Positions 46,440 to 55,074 of a DNA stretch of 64,000 nucleotides are shown one piece after another (positions within the stretch are counted from its first letter, which is position 1; the number at the start of each line of letters is the position of its first letter). The notes below the pieces were generated by a model. That model was given only the letters and a program-made list of their open reading frames with translations. It did not search any database and was not told the DNA's origin. The stretch comes from Sphingomonas_B tabacisoli. Lineage in GTDB: Bacteria; Pseudomonadota; Alphaproteobacteria; Sphingomonadales; Sphingomonadaceae. The translations under genes were made by a program, and so were the position numbers. The stretch covers positions 1-64,000 of the forward strand of contig NZ_JBHUDY010000003.1 in assembly GCF_042678385.1 (NCBI RefSeq). The letters are read 5' to 3'.

Positions 46440-47057
46440 ATGGCCGTGCATTTTCATGAAGAAGACCTGCCCGCGGGCACGTTGGCGGACGGGCCGGTGG
46501 CCGTCGACACCGAAACCATGGGGCTCCATTCGCACCGCGACCGGCTCTGCGTGGTGCAGATTTCGGACGGGCGCGGCGACGAGCATCTCGTGCGCTTCTC
46601 CCCCGGCAGCGACTATGCCGCGCCGAACCTGAAGGCCGTGCTCGCCGACACGAATCGGCTGAAGCTCTATCACTTCGCGCGCTTCGACCTGGCGGCGATC
46701 CAGCTCTACCTGGGCATCACCGCCGCGCCCGTTTATTGCACCAAGACGGCGTCGCGGCTGGTCCGCACCTATACCGACCGGCACGGGCTGAAGGATCTGG
46801 TCAAGGAATTGCTCGGAAGCGAAATCTCGAAGCAGCAGCAAAGCTCGGACTGGGGCGGCCCGGTGCTCAGCGACGCGCAGAAGGAATATGCCGCGTCCGA
46901 CGTGCGCTATTTGCACGGCCTCCGGAACGAACTCGACCGCCGCCTCGCCCGGGAAGGCCGCACCGCGCTTGCCCAGGCCTGTTTCGATTTCCTGCCCGCC
47001 CGCGCGCAGCTCGATCTCGCCGGCTGGCCGGAGGTGGACATCTTCGCCCATGTCTGA
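46440..47057 (+). CDS. ribonuclease D-like 3'-5' exonuclease
   Basis: 205 residues, a DEDD exonuclease domain without the HRDC domain of long RNase D. Metal ligands: D23 and E25 in VAVDTETMG, Asp in FARFDLAAI and Asp in YAASDVRYL, whose Tyr makes it DEDDy. It would trim 3' ends of stable RNA precursors such as tRNA; short RNase D proteins are common in alphaproteobacteria. ATG 46440 is used, where the family begins; ATG 46401 is possible. It overlaps lptC by eight bases, an unusual RNA-LPS gene pairing seen also in other sphingomonads as I recall. Confidence 0.9.
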   Translation: MAVHFHEEDLPAGTLADGPVAVDTETMGLHSHRDRLCVVQISDGRGDEHLVRFSPGSDYAAPNLKAVLADTNRLKLYHFARFDLAAIQLYLGITAAPVYCTKTASRLVRTYTDRHGLKDLVKELLGSEISKQQQSSDWGGPVLSDAQKEYAASDVRYLHGLRNELDRRLAREGRTALAQACFDFLPARAQLDLAGWPEVDIFAHV

Positions 47058-47697
47058 AGCCGCGATCCGGTCGCAGGACGAGCGCCGGCGCTGGGCGATT
47101 CCCGGCAGCGCGCACGACAAGGTGATTCGCTGGCTGCGGATGACCTTGCCGATGGGGATCGGCGCGCTGGTCGCTTTCCTGTCAATCGCGCCGCTGACGA
47201 TCGCCGGCGACATGAGCTTCGTGCTCGACAAGAACAAGGTGCAGGTCGCCAAGGAGCGGCTGCGCGTGACCGAGGCGCTCTATCGCGGCGAGGATTCGAA
47301 AGGCCAAGCCTTTGCGCTGCGCGCCGGCTCGGCGGTGCAGATGACTTCGAAAGAGCCGATCGTCCATCTGCAGGACCTGTCGGCCAGCCTCGCCATGCGC
47401 GACGGCCCGGGCATGCTCCGCGCCAACCGCGCCCGCTACGACATGGACAAGGAACAGGTGCGCGTCGAAGGGCCGGTCGTCTACCAGTCCGCCGACGGCT
47501 ATCGCCTGCTGACGCGCGACGTCGATGTCGACCTGAAGTCCCGCACCATGGCGAGCAACGGCGCCGTCGACGGCAAGATGCCGCTGGGCACGTTCAGCGG
47601 CGGCCGCATCGCCGCCAATCTGGGCGAGCGCGTCGTGCAGCTTAGCGGCCGCACCCGCTTGCACATCGTCCAGGGAGCGGCCAGAGGGTCACGATGA
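47050..47697 (+). CDS. lptC: LPS export ABC transporter periplasmic protein LptC
   Basis: 215 residues. A single N-terminal transmembrane helix (LPMGIGALVAFLSIAPLTIAG, about 32-52) is followed by a beta-jellyroll periplasmic domain (about 60-205). LptC accepts LPS from LptBFG and passes it to LptA. It overlaps the RNase D gene by 8 bases and the lptA gene by 4 bases (ATGA), which ties expression together. Sphingomonads usually carry glycosphingolipids instead of LPS, so its cargo may differ, which is inference. Confidence 0.88.
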   Translation: MSEAAIRSQDERRRWAIPGSAHDKVIRWLRMTLPMGIGALVAFLSIAPLTIAGDMSFVLDKNKVQVAKERLRVTEALYRGEDSKGQAFALRAGSAVQMTSKEPIVHLQDLSASLAMRDGPGMLRANRARYDMDKEQVRVEGPVVYQSADGYRLLTRDVDVDLKSRTMASNGAVDGKMPLGTFSGGRIAANLGERVVQLSGRTRLHIVQGAARGSR

Positions 47698-48239
47698 TCC
47701 GCAGGCTGATCTTGGGAAGCGCATTCGGTGCCGCGCTGGCGTTCGCAGCGCCTTTGGTCGCGCAGGCGCTCAAAGGCCACAACACCAACGCGCCGGTCGA
47801 TGTCGAGGCGGACCGGATCGAGGTGCAGGACCGCGCCGATCGCGCGATCTTCGCCGGCAATGTCCGCGCCGTGCAGGCCGAGCTGACCCTGAACGCGGCG
47901 CGGCTGACCGTCGCCTATGCCAATCGCAGCGGTCCCGGCGGCGTGCAGATCCAGCGGCTCGATGCAGCCGGCGGCGTCACCGTGCGCAGTCCGTCGGAAA
48001 CCGCGCGCGGCGCCTTCGCCGTCTATGATCTCAACCGCCGCCTGATCACGATGACGGGCGGCGTCACGCTGGAGCAGGGCGCGAATACGGTGCGCGGCGG
48101 CCGGCTGGTGATCGATCTCGACAGCGGCCGCGCGGTGGTCGACGGATCGGCGGTCGGCGGCGCTCCCGGCACCGTCTCGGGCGGCAGTGGCGGCCGCGTG
48201 ACCGGCCGCTTTAGCGTGCCGCAGCGCAAGGGCGGCTGA
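47694..48239 (+). CDS. lptA: LptA/OstA family lipopolysaccharide transport protein
   Basis: 181 residues. Signal peptide MIRRLILGSAFGAALAFAAPLVAQA, then the OstA-like beta-jellyroll (VDVEADRIEVQDRADRAIFAGNVRAVQAELTLNAARLTVAY, TLEQGANTVRGGRLVIDLDSG). LptA forms the periplasmic bridge from LptC to the outer-membrane LptD/E. It is coupled to lptC by ATGA. lptB is not in the window. Confidence 0.93.
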   Translation: MIRRLILGSAFGAALAFAAPLVAQALKGHNTNAPVDVEADRIEVQDRADRAIFAGNVRAVQAELTLNAARLTVAYANRSGPGGVQIQRLDAAGGVTVRSPSETARGAFAVYDLNRRLITMTGGVTLEQGANTVRGGRLVIDLDSGRAVVDGSAVGGAPGTVSGGSGGRVTGRFSVPQRKGG

Positions 48240-48257
48240 CGCCCGCGCTTTAGGCGC

Positions 48258-48512
48258 TCAGATCACCCATTCGATCGAGCGCATCTCGATATTGGCTTCC
48301 CGCTTGGCGGCGCGCTTCGCGACCATCTGGTCGTAGAGCTTTTTGACCGTCCCGCTGCCGGTGGTGATGAAAACGCCCGGCACGACCGCATGGACGACGC
48401 AGGCGATGCCGCCCACGATCATCTTCACCCCAAAGCCGCCCGCCGCCGCGAAATGCTCGCCGTAGCTCTCGCCGACTTCGCTCGGATGGTCCCGGAACAG
48501 TTTGTTGAACAT
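48258..48512 (-). CDS. DUF6356 family protein
   Basis: 84 residues. The start MFNKLFRDHPSEVGESYGEHFAAAGGFGVKM contains HPSEVGE.YGEH, diagnostic of this family. A hydrophobic segment (MIVGGIACVVHAVVPGVFITTGS, about 31-53) suggests one membrane span, followed by a basic helix (LYDQMVAKRAAKREAN). Function is unknown. A longer in-frame start at 48716 would overlap the opposite gene and is non-coding in appearance. Confidence 0.85.
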   Translation of the reverse strand: MFNKLFRDHPSEVGESYGEHFAAAGGFGVKMIVGGIACVVHAVVPGVFITTGSGTVKKLYDQMVAKRAAKREANIEMRSIEWVI

Positions 48513-48708
48513 TGGCCCGCTCGTCGTTGAATGATGCCGCCGCCTAGCACGAGCGGGGCGCTTTAGGACAGGCCAACTTACGTTCGCTCCTGATCGCCGT
48601 ACCGCTCGTAGCGTTCGATTACCGTGTTGTGCAGAGAGCCGGATGCGAGCAACGCTGGCACGTCGCATCGAGCGCTGTTGCGCTTCGCCGGGTGGAGCGG
48701 GTTGAGCA

Positions 48709-49233
48709 ATGCCCAAGTCGAAGGACGACAGCCGTCGCCGCTACGTCGCTGAACCTTTCGCTCGCGCCGCAATTGTCGACGGCCTCTCTTGCTATTTCGA
48801 CTTCATCCAGGAGGTCGAAGCAATGAATGCTGACGGCAACCTCATGCGGATTGACGCGGTATCGCGCTGCCGCCTGACCAATTGGACGTTCGGTTGGGAG
48901 TTCAAGAAGTCGCACCTGTTCAAGAGCGAGTTCGCGGACGCCATGCGGCAGGCCGTTAATTATCGACTGTCGCGGATTATCGATCCGCGGTTGCCCGCTT
49001 ACAAGGATATGCAGTTACCTGCCATTGCCGTGTTTCCCGATTGGCTCGAAGGTATGCGCCTCTTGGGCGCGCAGTTTCGAGTCGGCACCATGCGCCAAAT
49101 CAGCCATGACAAATTCTCCTTCCTCATGGGGCAATCCGCGATCTGGCACTCGTCATCGGGTTGGACCAAGAATGCGGAAGGTGTGCTGTTCGGCAAGAGA
49201 GGTTTAGGTTCAACACGCAAAAGGGATTGCTGA
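48709..49233 (+). CDS. hypothetical protein with PD-(D/E)XK-like motif
   Basis: 174 residues, no signal or membrane segment. D49 (LMRIDAVSR) and E64-F-K66 (GWEFKKSH), 14 residues apart, form a D...ExK pattern with surrounding beta-strand residues as in PD-(D/E)XK nuclease-fold proteins. The C-terminal half (QFRVGTMRQISHDKFSFLMGQSAIWHSSSGW) is not recognised. Its base composition looks less GC-rich than its neighbours. It stands alone between a DUF6356 gene and thrS with no partner. ATG 48709 follows GGAG at 12 bases. Function is unknown; a nuclease role is inference. Confidence 0.7.
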   Translation: MPKSKDDSRRRYVAEPFARAAIVDGLSCYFDFIQEVEAMNADGNLMRIDAVSRCRLTNWTFGWEFKKSHLFKSEFADAMRQAVNYRLSRIIDPRLPAYKDMQLPAIAVFPDWLEGMRLLGAQFRVGTMRQISHDKFSFLMGQSAIWHSSSGWTKNAEGVLFGKRGLGSTRKRDC

Positions 49234-49301
49234 ACCGCTTGGGCCGGCTGCGCTGACACTCGCGGCGTTCTCTTTGGAATCGAGCATCACCCACGCCGAG
49301 G

Positions 49302-49330
49302 TTGAGACGCGCGCCGCCCCTCGCTACATG
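49302..49330 (+). promoter_or_regulatory. thrS: candidate thrS promoter close to the start codon
   Basis: TTGAGA (49302-49307), 17 bases, TACATG (49325-49330). The ATG of thrS is eight bases after the -10-like box and no Shine-Dalgarno sequence lies before it, so the transcript may begin at or next to the start codon. Confidence 0.45.
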
Positions 49331-49338
49331 CCCCGGCC

Positions 49339-51339
49339 ATGTCAGAGATGATCCGCATCACCCTTCCCGACGGCTCCGCGCGCGAGGTTGCGCCGGGCAC
49401 GACCGCGGCCGACATCGCCGCGGCGATCGGGCCGGGGCTCGCCAAGGCGGCGCTGGCCGCCAAGGTGAATGGCGAGGTGCGCGATCTCGGGCGGCCGATC
49501 GACTATGACGCAGAGCTGGCGCTGATCACTTCTCGCGACGAGGCCGATGCGCTGGAGCTCGTCCGCCACGACTATGCGCACGTGCTCGCGGAGGCGGTGC
49601 AGAACCTCTTTCCCGGCACCCAGATCACCTTCGGCCCGGCGACCGAGGACGGCTTCTATTACGATTTCGCGCCGAAGGACCGGCCGTTCACCGAGGAAGA
49701 CCTGCCCGCGATCGAGGAAGAGATGCGCCGCGTCATCGCGCGCGACGAACGCCTTGTTCGCGAGGTTTGGACGCGCGACCAGCTCATCGCCTATTTCAAG
49801 GAGCATGGCGAGACGTTCAAGGCCGAATGGGCCGGCGAGCTGCCCGCGGGCGAGGAGCTGACGATCTATCGCGCCGGCGATTGGCTCGACATGTGCCGGG
49901 GGCCGCATCTGCCCTCCACCGGCAAGCTCGACCCGCAGGCGTTCAAGCTCACGCGCGTCAGCGGCGCCTATTGGCGCGGCGACCAGAACAACGCGATGCT
50001 CAGCCGCATCTACGGCACTGGCTGGCTCAACAAAAAGCAGCTCCAGGAGCATCTGACGCGGCTGGAGGAAGCGGCCAAGCGCGACCATCGCAAGATCGGC
50101 GCGGAAATGGACCTGTTCCACCTGCAGAGCGAAGCGCAGGGCTCGGTTTTCTGGCACCCCAAGGGCTTCATCCTGTGGCGCCAGCTCGAGGCCTATATGC
50201 GCCGCCGGCTCGACGCGGCCGGCTATGCCGAGGTGAAGACGCCCCAGCTGATGGACGCGCGCCAATGGGAGCAGTCCGGCCACTGGGGCAAGTACCGCGA
50301 GAACATGTTCGTCGTGCCGGACGAGATTCCGTCCACCGAAGACGACGCGCCGATCCTCTCCGGCGACGCGGACCTGATGGCGCTGAAGCCGATGAACTGC
50401 CCCGCGCACGTGCTGATCTTCAAGCAGGGCATCAAATCCTATCGCGACTTGCCGATCCGCATGGCCGAGTTCGGCTGCTGTCACCGGAACGAACCGCACG
50501 GCGCGCTGCACGGCATCATGCGGGTGCGCCAGTTCACCCAGGACGACGCCCATATCTTCGTCCGCGCCGACCAATTGGTCGAGGAAGTCCGCATGTTCTG
50601 CGACCTGCTCGACAGCGTGTACAAGGACTTGGGCTTTCCCAGTTACGCGATCAAGCTGGCGCTGCGTCCCGACAAGCGCTTCGGATCGGACGAGATGTGG
50701 GACTGGGCCGAGCAATCTTTACGCGACGCCGTGGCCGCGACCGGCCGCGCGACGCCCGAATTCGGCTGGGAGGAGCTGCCCGGCGAAGGTGCTTTCTATG
50801 CGCCGAAGCTGGAGTTCCATCTGAAGGACGCGATCGGCCGCACCTGGCAGGTCGGCACGCTGCAGACCGACACGGTGATCCCCGACCGGCTCGACGCGTC
50901 GTACGTCGGCGAGGACGGCAATCGCCACCGCCCGATCATGCTGCACCGCGCGATCCTCGGCACGTTCGAGCGCTTCATCGGCATCCTGATCGAGCACCAT
51001 GCCGGCAAATTCCCGCTCTGGCTGGCGCCGACCCAGGCGGTGGTGGCGACGATCGTCTCCGACGCCGACGATTATGCCCGCGAAGTCCAGGCCGCGCTGG
51101 AAGCCGCGGGCCTGCGCGCCGAAGCCGATCTTCGCAACGAGAAGATCAACTACAAGGTGCGCGAGCATTCGCTGGCCAAGGTCCCGTACCTGCTGGTCGT
51201 CGGCAAGCGCGAGGCGGACGAACGCACCGTCGCGCTCCGGCCGCTCGGCGCCGACGCGCGGCAGGAAGTGCTGCCGCTCGACGAGGTGATCGCGCGTCTC
51301 AAGGCCGAAGCCGTCCCGCCGGACCTGGCGCGGAGCTGA
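49339..51339 (+). CDS. thrS: threonine-tRNA ligase
   Basis: 666 residues, full length. Domains: TGS (1-60), editing domain (about 65-225), class II catalytic core (about 240-540) with motif 2 (FGCCHRNEPHGALHGIMRVRQFTQDDAHIF) and a zinc-site CPAH, and the anticodon-binding domain (about 545-660: LAPTQAVVATIVSDADDYA, EHSLAKVPYLLVVGKREADER). It charges tRNA-Thr. The ATG 49339 (MSEMIRITLPDG) is preceded by no Shine-Dalgarno site; ATG 49348 is also possible. The alpha/beta hydrolase follows 24 bases later. Confidence 0.97.
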   Translation: MSEMIRITLPDGSAREVAPGTTAADIAAAIGPGLAKAALAAKVNGEVRDLGRPIDYDAELALITSRDEADALELVRHDYAHVLAEAVQNLFPGTQITFGPATEDGFYYDFAPKDRPFTEEDLPAIEEEMRRVIARDERLVREVWTRDQLIAYFKEHGETFKAEWAGELPAGEELTIYRAGDWLDMCRGPHLPSTGKLDPQAFKLTRVSGAYWRGDQNNAMLSRIYGTGWLNKKQLQEHLTRLEEAAKRDHRKIGAEMDLFHLQSEAQGSVFWHPKGFILWRQLEAYMRRRLDAAGYAEVKTPQLMDARQWEQSGHWGKYRENMFVVPDEIPSTEDDAPILSGDADLMALKPMNCPAHVLIFKQGIKSYRDLPIRMAEFGCCHRNEPHGALHGIMRVRQFTQDDAHIFVRADQLVEEVRMFCDLLDSVYKDLGFPSYAIKLALRPDKRFGSDEMWDWAEQSLRDAVAATGRATPEFGWEELPGEGAFYAPKLEFHLKDAIGRTWQVGTLQTDTVIPDRLDASYVGEDGNRHRPIMLHRAILGTFERFIGILIEHHAGKFPLWLAPTQAVVATIVSDADDYAREVQAALEAAGLRAEADLRNEKINYKVREHSLAKVPYLLVVGKREADERTVALRPLGADARQEVLPLDEVIARLKAEAVPPDLARS

Positions 51340-51363
51340 CACTCGGCCCGAGCGGGGAAGGGA

Positions 51364-52263
51364 ATGAGGGCGAGCGAGATGTTTGCAGCCGCGATCGCCG
51401 CAGCCCTTCTTGGCCTCGCCACCCCGGCGGTGGTCGCCGAACGGGGGCTGCATGTGCTGGTGGCGGGGCCGGTCGTGGCGCACGAGGTGCGCTACGGGGC
51501 GGCGGAGCGGCAGGCTGCGACCCTGTTCGTGCGCGAGAAGGCGGGCCGCGCACCGCTGATCGTCTATGTGCATGGCGGGGGCTGGATCGCCGGGACGCCG
51601 AAGGCGGGAGCGGGCGGCATGCAGGCCGAGCATTGGACCGGGCTCGGCTATGCCTATGCGACCGCCGGCTACCGGCTGGCGCCCGGCGCGACTGCCGAGC
51701 AGCAGATGCAGGATCTGGCGCAGGCGGTCGCCGCGCTGCGCCGTGCGAAAGGCGTGGACCCGGGGCGGATCGTGCTGATCGGCCATAGCTCCGGCGCGCA
51801 GATGGCGGCGCTGCTCGCGACCGATCCGCATTGGCTTAAAGATGCGGGCGTGCCGTTCGAGACGGTCAGGGCGGCGGTGCTGCTCGATCCGAGCGGGCTC
51901 GACCTGCCGCCGTTGCTCGCCAGCCGGGGCGACCCGACCGTCGAGCATTATTTCCGCCCGACCTTCGGCGACAATCCGGCGCGGCAATCGGCGCTGTCGC
52001 CGGTGACGCAGACCGAGCCGCCGAACGCACCGGCGTGGCTGATCCTCGCCGACGTCAATAACGGCTTCGCGCAGGCGCAAGGCAGCGAGCTTGCGGCAGG
52101 GCTGATTGGCGCCGGCGCTCAGGTGGAAACGGCGACCATCCCCGGCACCACCCACCTGCGCCTCAACGACGAGATCGGCCGCCGGCTGGACAAGGCGACG
52201 GCGGAAATCGACGCGTTCCTGGGGCGCGTGTTTCCGCAGATGCAGCGCGTGCGGCGGCGGTAA
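51364..52263 (+). CDS. alpha/beta hydrolase (carboxylesterase-like)
   Basis: 299 residues. Signal peptide (MFAAAIAAALLGLATPAVVA) and alpha/beta-hydrolase core with the oxyanion signature YVHGGGWIAGTP (about 68-79), the nucleophile elbow LIGHSSGAQ (Ser about 140) and late His in GTTHLRLND. The HGGG type is found in arylesterases and kynurenine formamidase-like enzymes. Substrate unknown; likely a secreted esterase. It probably shares the thrS transcript. Confidence 0.88.
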   Translation: MRASEMFAAAIAAALLGLATPAVVAERGLHVLVAGPVVAHEVRYGAAERQAATLFVREKAGRAPLIVYVHGGGWIAGTPKAGAGGMQAEHWTGLGYAYATAGYRLAPGATAEQQMQDLAQAVAALRRAKGVDPGRIVLIGHSSGAQMAALLATDPHWLKDAGVPFETVRAAVLLDPSGLDLPPLLASRGDPTVEHYFRPTFGDNPARQSALSPVTQTEPPNAPAWLILADVNNGFAQAQGSELAAGLIGAGAQVETATIPGTTHLRLNDEIGRRLDKATAEIDAFLGRVFPQMQRVRRR

Positions 52264-52264
52264 C

Positions 52265-53368
52265 TCAAATCACGCGCGGTTCCCGTCCCGCCAGCACATG
52301 CGTGCACCCGGCAGGTTGGCTGGACTCGTCGAGTGCCGCGACGGTGATCCAGCCCTGGGCGCGCAAAGCGGCGGCGGCTTCGCGGTCGTGGCCGAGGGGG
52401 AGGAAGAGGCGGCGCGCGGGCTGATCGTCGGCGATCAGGTCGAGCAGGGGGTCGGGGTAGATCGAGAAGCCGATTGCGGGTTCCTCGCGGCCGTCTTCGT
52501 GCAGGATCGTGTAGGCGCCGCCGCGGCCGACTTCGCCGGTCAGGCCTTCTGCGAACAGCGAGAAGCCGAGCCAGCTTTGATATTCGAAGCCGTGGCGCTC
52601 GGTCGGATCGAGCGTGACCGTGGCGATGCCGTCGAGCCGGGCGGCGACGGCTTCGAGCGCGCTAAGGCGCGAGGCGAGCGCGCCGGTGCTGTCGAAAGCG
52701 CGGAGGCGTTCGATTGCCTGCGGGAACGGTCCGGCCGCTTCGACCAGCGGGAGATAGGCGGTTGCGCCCGCCGCGGCGAGGGCGCCGGCGTCTTTGGCGT
52801 CCAGCAGCTCGCGGATGCGCTGCGCCTCGGCTGCGCCAAGCGGCAGCGGACCGGCGGCGAGCGTGTCGACCAGATCGGGAAGCGTCAGGTCGACGGTGAT
52901 GCTCTTTGCTCCGGCCGCCGCGAGCGCCTCGACCGCGAGCGCGACGATCTCGGCGGCGGCGGCGGCGCTGTCGCTGCCGATCAGCTCGGCGCCGATCTGG
53001 GTCATTTCGCGCTCCGGGCGGAGCTGCGAGGCGCGCAGCTTCACGACCGGCCCGCCATAGCTGAGCCGCAGCGGGCGCGGGCGGTGGGCGAGGCGCGTCG
53101 CGGCGATGCGGCCGACTTGCGTCGTGATGTCGGGGCGGAGCGCGAGGGTGCGCTGGGAAAGAGGGTCGACGACGCGCAGCAGGTCGCGCGCGGTGCCGGA
53201 TTTAAGGCGGCCGACCAGCGATTCCTCATATTCGGCGAGCGGCGGCGCGACGCGTTCATAGCCGTGCGCGCGGATCGCATCGAGCGCGGCGCGCAGGATC
53301 GCGGCGGCGGCCTCGGCCTGCGGCGGCAGCCGGTCGCGCAGGCCTTCGGGGAGGAGGGCGGTGGTCAT
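52265..53368 (-). CDS. hisZ: ATP phosphoribosyltransferase regulatory subunit HisZ
   Basis: 367 residues. HisZ is a histidyl-tRNA synthetase paralogue that has lost charging activity and activates short HisG, the first enzyme of histidine synthesis. The HisRS-like fold is visible (LLPEGLRDRLPPQAEAAAAI, RPDITTQVGRIAATRL, EREMTQIGAELIGSDS), but the synthetase motifs GLDYYRHT and GGGRYDG are absent or altered (VGRGGAYTILHED). Start ATG 53368 with AGGAG 11 bases before; in-frame ATG 53431 lies in the repeat. It is third after serC and serA on the same strand. Confidence 0.9.
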   Translation of the reverse strand: MTTALLPEGLRDRLPPQAEAAAAILRAALDAIRAHGYERVAPPLAEYEESLVGRLKSGTARDLLRVVDPLSQRTLALRPDITTQVGRIAATRLAHRPRPLRLSYGGPVVKLRASQLRPEREMTQIGAELIGSDSAAAAAEIVALAVEALAAAGAKSITVDLTLPDLVDTLAAGPLPLGAAEAQRIRELLDAKDAGALAAAGATAYLPLVEAAGPFPQAIERLRAFDSTGALASRLSALEAVAARLDGIATVTLDPTERHGFEYQSWLGFSLFAEGLTGEVGRGGAYTILHEDGREEPAIGFSIYPDPLLDLIADDQPARRLFLPLGHDREAAAALRAQGWITVAALDESSQPAGCTHVLAGREPRVI

Positions 53369-53386
53369 TTCGCATGCGCTCCTAGC

Positions 53387-53468
53387 CGGTTTGGGCTGAG
53401 CTTGTCGAAGCCCTCCCTTCTTCTTCGGCATAAAGAAAGGGAGGCCTTCGACAGGCTCAGGCCAAACC
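53387..53468. repeat. palindromic repeat, second family
   Basis: Arms CGGTTTGGGCTGAGCTTGTC-GAAGCCCTCCC and GGGAGGCCTTCGACAGGCTC-AGGCCAAACCG around a core of 14 bases. It is closely related to 28740-28830, with several base changes in the outer arms. It lies between serA and hisZ. Confidence 0.88.
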
Positions 53469-53479
53469 GTGTTTGGAGA

Positions 53480-55060
53480 TCAATCGAATTGCAGCGCTTT
53501 CACCCGCTTCACGCCGGGCAGTTTCGCCAATTGGTCAAGCGTCGTCTGCGGGACCGGCGTGTCGACCGAGAGCAGCAGCACGGCTTCGCCGCCTGCGGCG
53601 CGGCGGCCGAGGTGGAAGGTGCCGATGTTGACGCCGGCGTCGCCCAAGGCGGTGCCGATGCGGCCGATGAAGCCAGGGGCGTCCTCGTTCACGACATAGA
53701 GCATCGGGCCGGCGAGGTCGGCCTCGACCTTGATGCCGAACAGCTCGACGAGGCGAGGGTTCTGGTCGCCGAACAGGGTGCCGGCGACCGAGCGCTCGCC
53801 GTCCTCGGTCGCGACCGAGACGCGGACGAGGGTGTGGTAATCGCCTTCGCGGTCGTGACGCACTTCGCGGACGTCGAGACCGCGTTCCTTCGCGAGGAAG
53901 GGCGCGTTCACCATGTTCACCGTGTCCGAATAGACGCGCATCAGCCCGGCGAGCACCGCGCCGGTGATCGGCTTCTGGTTGAGCTCGGCGGCGGCGCCTT
54001 CGGCCTCGATATTGATCTTGGTCAGGCCGCCATGCGCGAGCTGGCCGACAAGGCTGCCCAGCTTTTCGGCGAGCGCCATATAGGGGCGCAGACGCGGCGC
54101 ATCCTCGGCCGAGACCGACGGCATGTTGAGCGCATTGACGACGGCGCCGGTCAGCAGGAAGTCCGACATCTGCTCGGCGACCTGGATGGCGACGTTGACC
54201 TGGGCTTCGCTGGTGGAGGCGCCGAGGTGCGGGGTCGAGATGAAGCCGGGCGTGCCGAACAAAGGCGATTCCTTGGCCGGCTCCTCGACGAACACGTCCA
54301 ATGCGGCGCCGGCGACATGGCCGGAATCAAGCGCGTCCTTCAGCGCCGCTTCGTCGATCAGCCCGCCGCGCGCGCAGTTGATAATGCGGACGCCTTTCTT
54401 GGTCTTTGCCAGATTCTCGCGGCTGAGGATGTTGCGGGTCTGGTCGGTGAGCGGGGTGTGAAGCGTGATGAAGTCGGCGCGGGGGAGCAATTCCTCAAGC
54501 GTCACTTTCTCGACGCCCAGATCGCGGGCGCGCTCGGCGGAGAGGAAGGGATCGTAGGCGATGACCTTCATGCGCAGGCCGATCGCGCGCTCGGCGACGA
54601 TCGAGCCGATATTGCCGGCGCCGACCAGGCCCAAAGTCTTGCCCGTGACCTCGACGCCCATGAAGCGGTTCTTTTCCCACTTGCCGGCCTGGGTGGAGCG
54701 GTCGGCCTCCGGGATGTCGCGGGCGAGCGCGAACATCAGCGCGATCGCGTGCTCGGCAGTGGTGATCGAGTTGCCGAACGGGGTGTTCATCACGACCACG
54801 CCCTTCGCCGAGGCGGCGGGGATGTCGACATTGTCGACGCCGATACCGGCGCGGCCGACGACCTTGAGGTTGGTCGCGGCATTGAGGATGTCGCGGCCGA
54901 CCTTGGTCGCGGAGCGGATGGCGAGGCCGTCATAGTCGCCGATGATCGCGATTAGCTCTTCCTTGGAGAGGCCGGGCTTTTCGTGGACCTCGAGGCCGCG
55001 CTCCTTGAAGACGGCGGCGGCGCGGGGGTCCATTTTGTCGGAAATGAGGACTTTGGGCAT
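53480..55060 (-). CDS. serA: D-3-phosphoglycerate dehydrogenase
   Basis: 526 residues, the long form. It oxidises 3-phosphoglycerate with NAD in the first step of serine synthesis. The D-isomer dehydrogenase fold has VVGRAGIGVDNVD, the nucleotide motif GLVGAGNIGSIVAERA (about 142-157), FITLHTPLTDQT, INCARGGLIDE and HLGASTSEAQ with catalytic Arg, Glu and His. An intervening domain and a C-terminal ACT domain (LYVVNEDAPGFIGRIGTALGDAGVNI) are the serine-feedback site in the family. It follows serC after a 129-base repeat. Confidence 0.97.
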   Translation of the reverse strand: MPKVLISDKMDPRAAAVFKERGLEVHEKPGLSKEELIAIIGDYDGLAIRSATKVGRDILNAATNLKVVGRAGIGVDNVDIPAASAKGVVVMNTPFGNSITTAEHAIALMFALARDIPEADRSTQAGKWEKNRFMGVEVTGKTLGLVGAGNIGSIVAERAIGLRMKVIAYDPFLSAERARDLGVEKVTLEELLPRADFITLHTPLTDQTRNILSRENLAKTKKGVRIINCARGGLIDEAALKDALDSGHVAGAALDVFVEEPAKESPLFGTPGFISTPHLGASTSEAQVNVAIQVAEQMSDFLLTGAVVNALNMPSVSAEDAPRLRPYMALAEKLGSLVGQLAHGGLTKINIEAEGAAAELNQKPITGAVLAGLMRVYSDTVNMVNAPFLAKERGLDVREVRHDREGDYHTLVRVSVATEDGERSVAGTLFGDQNPRLVELFGIKVEADLAGPMLYVVNEDAPGFIGRIGTALGDAGVNIGTFHLGRRAAGGEAVLLLSVDTPVPQTTLDQLAKLPGVKRVKALQFD

Positions 55061-55074
55061 TTGGGGTTCCTTAT

